DNA from: DG-33 sp964345105
GTDB lineage: Archaea; Hadarchaeota; Hadarchaeia; Hadarchaeales; Hadarchaeaceae
DNA length: 9,341 bases
Assembly (NCBI GenBank): GCA_964345105.1
Contig: CAYFPZ010000064.1
Span: 1-9,341, forward strand
Direction: 5' to 3'
Shown: positions 1 through 5,751 of the stretch, piece by piece
Layout: each line of letters opens with the position of its first letter
Position numbering within the stretch: position 1 is the stretch's first letter
Notes under the pieces: generated by a model
The model's input: the letters and a program-made list of their open reading frames with translations, nothing else
Database searches by the model: none
What the model was told of the DNA's origin: nothing
Made by a program: the position numbers and the translations under genes

Positions 1-119
1 TTATACACTTTTTCAAAAGCTAAATTGGCACTGTGGCAAAAGCCCAAATCGTCGCACCTAACGATAAGCTTGATTTCATCGCTAGGGTTTTCGGCTTCAG
101 TTCCGCCTTCGCTATCCAA
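1..119 (-). CDS. YdjC/ChbG-family carbohydrate deacetylase, N-terminal fragment
   Basis: This is the first 39 codons of a gene that runs off the left end of the window. It starts at a TTG (119-117). A near-perfect ribosome binding site, GGAGGTGAT (132-124), lies upstream, with 7 bases between GGAGGT and the TTG. After a hydrophilic lead of about 15 residues the protein reads IKLIVRCDDLGFCHSAN, followed by LAFEKVY. This matches the first beta strand and metal-binding Asp-Asp motif of the YdjC/ChbG family (usual form LIVxADDxGxxxxxN). Family members remove N-acetyl groups from small sugars such as chitobiose, using a metal bound by an Asp and two His; the His residues lie outside the window. 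The gene is divergent from the GH1 operon. No ATG fits the frame. I am confident of the family; substrate and activity are inferred. Confidence 0.82.
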   Translation of the reverse strand, partial: MDSEGGTEAENPSDEIKLIVRCDDLGFCHSANLAFEKVY

Positions 120-123
120 AGGT

Positions 124-132
124 ATCACCTCC
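124..132 (-). promoter_or_regulatory. Strong ribosome binding site setting a TTG start
   Basis: On the minus strand this reads GGAGGTGAT, an extended match to the 3' end of 16S rRNA. It stands 7 bases (counted from GGAGGT) before the TTG at 119-117. It decides the start of the deacetylase, because the frame stays open further upstream without an ATG. Confidence 0.8.
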
Positions 133-198
133 TTAAACCTCCCAGTTGAATATCTCGATGAGCTTGTCCTAGGGATTGTGTTAGTAGTAGCACTAGTT

Positions 199-213
199 CT
201 TTAAATTTAATAA
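199..213 (-). promoter_or_regulatory. Candidate TATA element for the deacetylase gene
   Basis: The minus strand reads TTATTAAATTTAAAG, containing the perfect palindrome TTAAATTTAA (201-210). Archaeal transcription starts about 25 bases past the TATA centre, so a start near 180 would give a leader of roughly 60 bases carrying the strong ribosome binding site. This is inferred from position and composition only. Confidence 0.4.
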
Positions 214-222
214 GATGTCTAA

Positions 223-231
223 TTATAAAAA
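223..231 (+). promoter_or_regulatory. Candidate TATA element for the GH1 operon
   Basis: TTATAAAAA resembles an archaeal TATA box. A transcription start near 253 would leave a leader of about 80-105 bases before the GH1 start. The adjacent, oppositely oriented element at 199-213 makes this a compact divergent promoter. No operator repeat was found here. Confidence 0.4.
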
Positions 232-334
232 TCAGTAGCTAGATTGGAAGAAGGTGAAAATTACGAGGTGAAAGATATAATTGATGAATTACCGTGACAT
301 GGGGATCGAGAAAGTAAGATCGCGTTGAGTCTCC

Positions 335-1693
335 ATGGCAACCGAAAATGGCGATACTATGCAAGTCAAATTTCCAGATGGTTTTTTGTGGGGGACAAGT
401 ACTTCAGCCCATCAGGTGGAGGGGAACAACAGGAACAACCAGTGGTGGAAATGGGAGAAAGAAACGACTTTAGAGGAATCCGGAATAGCCTGCGACCACT
501 ACAACAAATATAAAGAGGACATCGACTTAATGGCGGAGCTGGGCTATAGCGTCCATCGTTTTTCCATCGAATGGAGCCGCGTAGAGCCTAAAAAAGGGCA
601 ATTTGATGAAAAAGAAATCGGGCATTACAGAAACGTGATAAACTACATGAAAGAGAAAGGCATCAAACCCATACCGATGCTGCACCACTGCACGAACCCA
701 TTGTGGTTCATGAACGAAGGCGGATGGATCAAAGAAAAAAACGTTGATTATTTCGTAGAGTTCGTGGGGAAAATCGCGAGCGAGTTCGAGTTCGACTACT
801 GGCTGACTTTGGATGAACCCGCGGCGTATGCCTTTGGCACCTGTCTGGGTGACAAGGCACCCCCAGCTTATTTGATAAACGGTAGTTGGCCCCAGCGAGA
901 AAAAAAATTTGAAATGGTTTTTAAGATGGCTTCCAATCTCTTAGGGGCTCACGCCAAGTCCTACGAGACAATTCACGATCATTCAAGGGGCAGAGTAAGT
1001 CTGGCCAAGGCGGTGAACATCCTTGAGCCAGCGTCAGATTCCCCGCTGGACAAGTGGTCAACGGAGACGCGGGATTATTTAGAAAATGGTGTCTGGTTGC
1101 AATCCCTGAAGGAGGGCAGACCCATACCTCCCCTCTCCGGGGAGGAGTTCGGGAACGTCCTCGATTTCTTTGGTCTCAATTATTTTTCGGGAAACTTGTG
1201 CTACTTCGAGGAAAGCTCCCCCACTCCACCTTGGTATTATTTCCAAGCTAGGGCAAAGGAACAACGTGAGAGGAACTACATGGGGTGGTGGGTATACCCG
1301 GAGGGGGTCGGATACCCGGAGGGGATTTACAAGATTCTGAAAAGAGTTCACATGACATTCGGTCTGCCGATAATGGTTACTTCGAATGGGATAGGAACCG
1401 ACGACGACTTACAAAGAAGGAGGTTCATAGTTAGCCATTTAAAGCAAATCAGAAGGGCCGTGGACGATGGAGTGAATGTAATGGGTTATATGCACTGGAG
1501 TTTCATGGACGGCTTCGAGTGGGCCTTTGGATTTGAACCCAAGTGCGGTCTAGTGGGGGTAGATTCCGATACTTTGGAGAGAATCCCTAGAAAAAGCGCG
1601 TATATGTACGGGGAGATCTCGGAAAAGAATGGAATAGGCTCCGAGATAGAAGAAAAATATTTAATTGGGGTGGCATCCAAAAGCCGTTCTTGA
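335..1693 (+). CDS. GH1 glycosidase homologue with altered catalytic residues
   Basis: This is a single-domain (beta/alpha)8 protein of 452 residues. It may instead start at ATG 359 (444 residues), which gives the typical opening MQVKFPDGFLWGTSTSAHQVEG; neither start has a clear ribosome binding site. Numbering below is from 335. Conserved GH1 sugar-site residues are present: Q27, R75, H118 in LHHCTNP, Y283 in GLNYF, and W388, E395 and W396 in HWS...FEW. The acid/base Glu is present (E161), but the motif reads TLDEP instead of TLNEP, so the Asn that contacts the sugar 2-position is Asp160. The nucleophile motif TENG reads TSNG, so the nucleophile Glu is Ser350 (TCG, 1382-1384). GAG to TCG needs two base changes, which argues against a single read error. 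The protein is likely cytoplasmic (no signal peptide) and heads an operon with a sugar-isomerase-like gene. Membership of GH1 is clear; an ordinary retaining mechanism is not possible as written. Confidence 0.93.
   Translation: MATENGDTMQVKFPDGFLWGTSTSAHQVEGNNRNNQWWKWEKETTLEESGIACDHYNKYKEDIDLMAELGYSVHRFSIEWSRVEPKKGQFDEKEIGHYRNVINYMKEKGIKPIPMLHHCTNPLWFMNEGGWIKEKNVDYFVEFVGKIASEFEFDYWLTLDEPAAYAFGTCLGDKAPPAYLINGSWPQREKKFEMVFKMASNLLGAHAKSYETIHDHSRGRVSLAKAVNILEPASDSPLDKWSTETRDYLENGVWLQSLKEGRPIPPLSGEEFGNVLDFFGLNYFSGNLCYFEESSPTPPWYYFQARAKEQRERNYMGWWVYPEGVGYPEGIYKILKRVHMTFGLPIMVTSNGIGTDDDLQRRRFIVSHLKQIRRAVDDGVNVMGYMHWSFMDGFEWAFGFEPKCGLVGVDSDTLERIPRKSAYMYGEISEKNGIGSEIEEKYLIGVASKSRS
1294..1324 (+). repeat. 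Tandem 18-base duplication inside the GH1 gene
   Basis: The 13-base string ATACCCGGAGGGG occurs at 1294-1306 and again at 1312-1324, exactly 18 bases apart and in frame. It encodes a doubled motif, YPEGVG then YPEGI (residues 321-331). GH1 proteins usually have one such PxG(L/I)Y motif just before the helix that precedes the nucleophile strand, so six codons look duplicated. Confidence 0.7.
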
Positions 1694-1696
1694 GGT
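1692..1696 (+). promoter_or_regulatory. Ribosome binding site overlapping the GH1 stop
   Basis: GAGGT shares bases with the TGA stop of the GH1 gene (1691-1693) and stands 8 bases before ATG 1705. It favours the ATG over the upstream TTG at 1690 and suggests coupled translation. Confidence 0.6.
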
Positions 1697-1704
1697 TAGT
1701 TCAA

Positions 1705-3063
1705 ATGGGGTCAAAAACAAGGGTTCATGCTTTCTTCCTTAGCAAAAAGAAGGGAGAGCAGGGTTGGCCATCCGACGATTTCGATCCCGAGCTCAGGAGG
1801 GATCACCTGTTGCGCAAGCTGGAGGGCGCTTGTGAAAATATTGAGTTCGTCGGTGGGGACATCATCCAAGATTTCGATGAAGTGAAAAAAGTTGAGGGGA
1901 GGAGGGATATAGACGGGGTCCTCGTTTATACCTTGACCACCCCTCCTTGGACCCAAACACCTTGGGTCTTACGAGAGCGTCCAGATGTTTCTTCTTTCAG
2001 AAAACACCCCATGATCCTCGTCAGCGATATTTTCGGTGGGGAAATGCCCCTTTTGGACTTTTGCGATATGGCTAGGAAGGAGAGGCTCCCGATCCTCCCG
2101 ATCTTCTCCTCCAGCTTCGATGACCTGACAGCGGCACTGCACCTGATCGAAGTCATTCACGAGATGAAAGGATCTAAGATCTTGAACGTCGGAGCGTCAG
2201 CGGAAAGTATTGACCAAGCGCATTGGTGGAGGCGGGATCCCGAAAGATATTTCGGGCTGCTCAAAGAAATTTTCGGTATGGAAGTTATCACCATTGGCTC
2301 CGAGGAACTGAATGGGTACTACCAAAGTGTGGATGAAAAATCAGCCCGTGAATTGGCGCATAAATGGATAAGTGAAGCGGTCAAGGTGATTGAGCCGAGC
2401 GAGGAGGAAATCGTAAATTCCGCCAAGATGTACCTCGCGATAAAGAAAGCCATGGAGGACATGGGCGCTGATGCGGTCACGATCGATTGCTTAGCCCTAT
2501 TCTATGAGAAGAAGCTTCCAGCATACCCATGTCTGGCGTGGTCCAAGTTAAACGACGAGGGTTCCACCGGGGTATGCGAAGCGGACTTGGACGCGACCGT
2601 TACCCAGTTCATGATGCGTCACCTCACCGGGAGACCCGGTTTCGTCAACGACCCGGTGATCGATACCTCCACCCGGCGAGTCATCTATGCCCATTGCGTC
2701 GCCCCAACGAAATTGTTTGGCAAAGATGGCCCCGCAGCGCCTTGTATAATAAGATCCCACGCCGAAGACGGCAAGGGCGCCTGCTACCAAGTCATCATGC
2801 CCCCCAACGAAACCATCACCACCGTTAAGGTCAACCTGTTGGAAAGGAAGATCTCGATCCACCAAGGGAGGAGTATGGGAAACATCGACGAGAATCGGGC
2901 TTGCAGAACAAAATTGGTCGTTGAGGCAAACGCGAAGAAGATCCTCGACAATTACCGATATGGCACGTTCGGTTGGCATAGGATAAGCTTTTACGGCGAC
3001 TTCAGAAAGGAGGTTCGCGATCTAGCCGGCCTCTTGGGACTAGAGGTTGTTGAAGAAGACTAG
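1705..3063 (+). CDS. L-fucose/L-arabinose isomerase-like sugar isomerase
   Basis: The protein has 452 residues from ATG 1705, which has GAGGT (1692-1696) 8 bases upstream. An in-frame TTG at 1690 would overlap the GH1 stop but lacks that spacing. Two alpha/beta domains precede a C-terminal domain carrying the family's metal-site signature. Visible motifs are KLNDEGSTGVCEADLDA (E292 a likely metal ligand), HLTGRPGFVNDPV (D316) and a C-terminal WHRISFYGDF (H425), matching the Glu/Asp/His set of fucose isomerase. Family members interconvert aldoses and ketoses using Mn2+ or a similar metal. The length is shorter than bacterial FucI (about 590 residues), as is usual for the uncharacterised FucI-like proteins. 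The ribosome binding site overlaps the GH1 stop codon, so the two genes are probably translationally coupled. The substrate is unknown; I would not call it fucose. Confidence 0.85.
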   Translation: MGSKTRVHAFFLSKKKGEQGWPSDDFDPELRRDHLLRKLEGACENIEFVGGDIIQDFDEVKKVEGRRDIDGVLVYTLTTPPWTQTPWVLRERPDVSSFRKHPMILVSDIFGGEMPLLDFCDMARKERLPILPIFSSSFDDLTAALHLIEVIHEMKGSKILNVGASAESIDQAHWWRRDPERYFGLLKEIFGMEVITIGSEELNGYYQSVDEKSARELAHKWISEAVKVIEPSEEEIVNSAKMYLAIKKAMEDMGADAVTIDCLALFYEKKLPAYPCLAWSKLNDEGSTGVCEADLDATVTQFMMRHLTGRPGFVNDPVIDTSTRRVIYAHCVAPTKLFGKDGPAAPCIIRSHAEDGKGACYQVIMPPNETITTVKVNLLERKISIHQGRSMGNIDENRACRTKLVVEANAKKILDNYRYGTFGWHRISFYGDFRKEVRDLAGLLGLEVVEED

Positions 3064-3118
3064 CTCGTCTGAGGAGTTCAGATAAACTCGGTGTTCTATT
3101 ATCTTCATGAAAAGTTAT

Positions 3119-3124
3119 GGGAGG
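3119..3124 (+). promoter_or_regulatory. Ribosome binding site favouring a GTG start
   Basis: GGGAGG stands 6 bases before GTG 3131. It lies inside the longer frame that begins at ATG 3107, so the GTG is the better supported start of the methyltransferase-like gene. Confidence 0.55.
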
Positions 3125-3130
3125 CTGAAA

Positions 3131-3838
3131 GTGGCGAAAGAAAAAAAAGAAGGTCTGGTAAAGGACCTAGCCGAGAAAGTAAAACGAGGAGAGCTCAAAC
3201 CAGAAGATGCAAAGAAAGTGATATCGAAAAGAGGGCTTCGATACGTACAGTATAAACGGGGTTCATATAAATTCAAATACCACTTGATCTCCCCTCTTTT
3301 GGCGATACTTGGAACCGCTCTTTGCGTCCTCCCCTTTATAGCAAAGCAAACGGGATGGGGGGAGTTGAGTTCCTTCGCCCAGCTATCTTCGATAGATTTT
3401 CCGTTAATCGTGAAGATTTTGGTATTTGCTTTTTTCATTACCCTCTTCGGGGTGGGCAGGTATGCATCACATTTAAGAAAGAAGAAGGGGGGCACCAGCG
3501 ACAGGCGTGAAACTGTGATATTCATCAGGGAAGGCCCGTACAAGATTATGAGACACCCAGAAGAATTCCCGTTCGCACTGATCCTCCTTTTTTTCACGAT
3601 TGTCCTTAGTGGAGGGATCCCCTTTACCGTCCTTTCGATAATAGGCAACGTTCTTTTTTTCATCGGTTTTTACTACGATGCTCGGGGGGAAGACGAATTT
3701 AATGTGTTAAAGTGGGGAGATGCATACAGGCAGTATCAGAGGGAAGTTCCAATGTTTAACTTCATCTTGGGAATATGGAGATTGGCTGGGGGAAAAGAAA
3801 GGCAAAAAAGCGGAAAATTCGTTAAGGACAGCTCATAG
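3131..3838 (+). CDS. Isoprenylcysteine carboxyl methyltransferase-like membrane protein
   Basis: The preferred start is GTG 3131 (235 residues), which has GGGAGG (3119-3124) 6 bases upstream. ATG 3107 would add 8 residues but has no nearby ribosome binding site. Residues 1-45 form a highly charged helical segment (KEKKEGLVKDLAEKVKRGEL...). Four hydrophobic segments follow at about 52-71, 90-110, 146-160 and 165-181. The signature GPYKIMRHPEEF (135-146) and a later EDEF...WGDAYRQYQREVPMF are the AdoMet-binding and C-terminal motifs of the ICMT/phospholipid methyltransferase (PEMT) fold. Such proteins methylate carboxyl groups, amines or lipids at the membrane. It follows the isomerase gene by 67 bases on the same strand, so it is probably in the operon, but its link to sugar metabolism is not evident. 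The substrate is unknown. Confidence 0.75.
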   Translation: MAKEKKEGLVKDLAEKVKRGELKPEDAKKVISKRGLRYVQYKRGSYKFKYHLISPLLAILGTALCVLPFIAKQTGWGELSSFAQLSSIDFPLIVKILVFAFFITLFGVGRYASHLRKKKGGTSDRRETVIFIREGPYKIMRHPEEFPFALILLFFTIVLSGGIPFTVLSIIGNVLFFIGFYYDARGEDEFNVLKWGDAYRQYQREVPMFNFILGIWRLAGGKERQKSGKFVKDSS

Positions 3839-3890
3839 AAGTAACTCACACTCTAAAACCCCTCTCCGATTTGTGTTTGGAAAATCCGCC

Positions 3891-3931
3891 GTGTTTCGAG
3901 AAGGGACCCCTAAACTTTTTCTCTCGAACAC
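3891..3931. terminator. Imperfect inverted repeat between convergent genes
   Basis: GTGTTTCGAG (3891-3900) can pair with CTCGAACAC (3923-3931) with one bulged T; the loop is 22 bases. It spans the stop codon of the GH9 gene (3910-3912) in the 71-base gap between convergent genes. The loop holds an ACTTTTTC stretch. It may help end transcription from one or both sides, but the pairing is modest. Confidence 0.25.
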
Positions 3932-5637
3932 ACCGCCATGAAAAACCAAATCGCATGAACAATCCACTGTTCGGTCCATCGCCAAGCATATTTGTAAGAA
4001 TTCTTTAATTTGTAGTTTATAGATTCCGGTAGAAAATCTATATCTCTTTCATCGTGAAGACCGGCCGTTATGCCGTTAACGATACCGCCTGGGGCATTTT
4101 GAAATCTCGGACGGAAATCTGGGGGATTTCTACCGAAGCCGTGGAGCATGCAAACACCAAAAGGATTCAGCCCCAGTACCCAGTTCAACTGGTTTCTGGC
4201 GTACTCCTCCAACTTCTCAGAAAAGGTCTCATCCCCTTTGAAAAGAACGCTTGCCAGGTATGCCGCGGTAGCTAACGAGGCGATGCGTCCGTTTTCCCCC
4301 TGCCACCAGTAACCGGACTCGTTTTCGTGCGGCATGAAAAAGGATGAGCGTGGTTTCTTACCCACAGGTTTCACATACTGCCTTGCATATCCAAATGGAT
4401 TCACAACCTCTTCCGTAATCTTAAGTTCAAATTCCAGAGAAGCTCTGATTTTCTCTAACAACTCCTCTCTCAACGGTGAATCTTTGTCGACTTCCAGAAA
4501 TCTGATCAGCGATAAAACGGGGAAGCCCGCCTCAGCGGCATGGTAATATGGCCGCTCCCCCTTGTCATCCGCCCTCCACCAACCCGAGTAATTAGAATCT
4601 GAAGATAGCCTATCCAAGAGAGATCGGGCCCGTCTTCTAGCAGTCCGAATGAATCTCTCTTCTCCTGTGGCGTTAAACAATTCTGATGCCGCCAACAACG
4701 CGCAATAATCATCTATAATATTTTCTTTCCCATCTGGTAGATACTCAATATTTTTTTCTTCCAGGTGATCAAAAGCTCTAATAGCTCCTTTCAAGTATTC
4801 CTCACTTTTGTAATCTGAGGACTCTCCCAAAGTACTTGCCCTCGCCAGCGCGGCGATTGCAACGCCACTTCCCTGTCTGTAGCCCGACTTGTACTTATCG
4901 GTTTTTTTATAGGAAATAGGCCCCCAGCTTATAAGTGCGCATATCTCCCTCGGGCCGGTCCTCTTGAACTGTTCGTCAAATACGCTCAGGTAAAAGTAAC
5001 CCTCCTTGTCCAGTATGCGCATCAGAAAATCTGCTCCATAAAGGGCTTCTTCAATCAAACGAGCCTTCAAATTTTCACCGAGGGGATGCTTGTACCCCAA
5101 CAATCTTTCTAGGGAATCGATTAATCCCCACACAACAAGGGGCGTCTGCTGGGTGTTCATATAGTGATTGAGGAGGCTAAGGTGTTTACTTACATCCCCG
5201 GTAGCATCGTACCAGCCACCGTGCACGTCCACCCGGTCTTTCCTTGACCCAACGAATTGCACGCTGTGGTCCGCCCTGTCGTACTTACCGGAACACCGTT
5301 GAGATTTAAAGTAAAATAGGACGTCCGATAAAGTTTTTTTCTGTAGAATATTTTCAGCAATTTCGAACGATCTTGAGTGGTATTCTTTCCCCCCCGCATT
5401 TATCGAAATGTAGAAAAACCCAGTACCCTCAAAGCCCGAAAAGTCCAAAGTCCAGAAATTCCAGTCCTTCCAGTTATCTACGTGTCCAGCGCGATGTATC
5501 TTTCCTTTGAAAACAGCTCCCCCGCTATCTTCATCTACGAGGCTGAACTCCGTTAACCCTGAATCCTCTGGTGCCTCAATCACCGCTCTCTTTTTGCCGA
5601 CCTGTTCATACCCAACATAATCTACAAAGATTTTCAA
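3910..5637 (-). CDS. GH9 glycosidase with N-terminal Ig-like domain, no signal peptide
   Basis: The protein has 575 residues from TTG 5637, which has GGAGGG (5648-5643) 5 bases upstream. ATG 5670 would add 11 hydrophilic residues (586 total) with no clear ribosome binding site. An Ig-like cellulase N-domain begins at once (KIFVDYVGYEQ, to about residue 95). A (alpha/alpha)6 barrel follows. The nucleophilic-water Asp pair is in HGGWYDATGDVSKH (D144 and D148), in the DAxGD form rather than the classical DAGD, followed by QQTPLVVW. The catalytic acid Glu is E556 in WRWTEQWIVHAIWF. LNWVLGLNPFG and HGFGRNPPDFRP are further GH9 motifs. GH9 enzymes invert beta-linkages. Signal-less members with DASGD/PQQ motifs include the Vibrio-type exo-beta-glucosaminidase or beta-glucosidase, so an intracellular exo-acting enzyme on imported oligosaccharides is more likely than a secreted cellulase. 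The exact substrate is inferred. Confidence 0.9.
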   Translation of the reverse strand: MKIFVDYVGYEQVGKKRAVIEAPEDSGLTEFSLVDEDSGGAVFKGKIHRAGHVDNWKDWNFWTLDFSGFEGTGFFYISINAGGKEYHSRSFEIAENILQKKTLSDVLFYFKSQRCSGKYDRADHSVQFVGSRKDRVDVHGGWYDATGDVSKHLSLLNHYMNTQQTPLVVWGLIDSLERLLGYKHPLGENLKARLIEEALYGADFLMRILDKEGYFYLSVFDEQFKRTGPREICALISWGPISYKKTDKYKSGYRQGSGVAIAALARASTLGESSDYKSEEYLKGAIRAFDHLEEKNIEYLPDGKENIIDDYCALLAASELFNATGEERFIRTARRRARSLLDRLSSDSNYSGWWRADDKGERPYYHAAEAGFPVLSLIRFLEVDKDSPLREELLEKIRASLEFELKITEEVVNPFGYARQYVKPVGKKPRSSFFMPHENESGYWWQGENGRIASLATAAYLASVLFKGDETFSEKLEEYARNQLNWVLGLNPFGVCMLHGFGRNPPDFRPRFQNAPGGIVNGITAGLHDERDIDFLPESINYKLKNSYKYAWRWTEQWIVHAIWFFMAVCSREKV

Positions 5638-5642
5638 TTGAT

Positions 5643-5648
5643 CCCTCC
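5643..5648 (-). promoter_or_regulatory. Ribosome binding site favouring a TTG start for GH9
   Basis: On the minus strand GGAGGG stands 5 bases before TTG 5637. Starting there places the Ig-like domain at the very N-terminus, as usual for this family. The upstream ATG at 5670 lacks a comparable site. Confidence 0.6.
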
Positions 5649-5674
5649 AGTGGGTTTCTTCCGAATTCATGACG

Positions 5675-5685
5675 CATAAATTTTT
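5675..5685 (-). promoter_or_regulatory. Weak candidate TATA element for GH9
   Basis: The minus strand reads AAAAATTTATG. A transcription start about 25 bases on would fall near 5655, between ATG 5670 and TTG 5637, which would also favour the TTG. The match is weak, and GH9 may instead rely on read-through from the binding-protein gene. Confidence 0.25.
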
Positions 5686-5707
5686 CTGAACTACCAGAAG
5701 ACTGGAT

Positions 5708-5743
5708 AAAAAAATAAAAAAAAGAGGGAGATTGTTTCTCCCC
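5708..5743 (-). terminator. Hairpin plus T-tract terminator after the binding-protein gene
   Basis: In minus-strand RNA sense, GGGAGA (5742-5737) and TCTCCC (5731-5726) form a 6-base-pair stem around the loop AACAA, extended by a G-U pair. Two bases later comes a tract of eight T, one A and seven T (5723-5708). It begins 8 bases after the TAG stop of the binding-protein gene. This looks like an intrinsic terminator that would uncouple or lower GH9 transcription relative to the binding protein. Confidence 0.7.
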
Positions 5744-5751
5744 TTGCTTTT

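Noticed and set aside
325..513. 62-codon frame overlapping the GH1 start
   Set aside because: It runs in another frame through conserved GH1 N-terminal codons and has no ribosome binding site or family signal.
1382..1384. TSNG read as a sequencing error for TENG
   Set aside because: TCG differs from GAG at two positions and from GAA at three, the frame is intact on both sides, and a second matching change (Asn to Asp) occurs at the acid/base motif.
1690..1704. TTG at 1690 as start of the isomerase-like gene
   Set aside because: No ribosome binding site is correctly spaced before it, whereas GAGGT is 8 bases before ATG 1705.
2548..2979. 143-codon open frame on the minus strand
   Set aside because: It is antisense to the metal-site region of the isomerase-like gene, and its composition reflects the complementary codons.
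3115..3663. 182-codon open frame on the minus strand
   Set aside because: It lies opposite the methyltransferase-like gene; its predicted product has no recognisable domain, while the plus-strand frame has clear family motifs and membrane helices.
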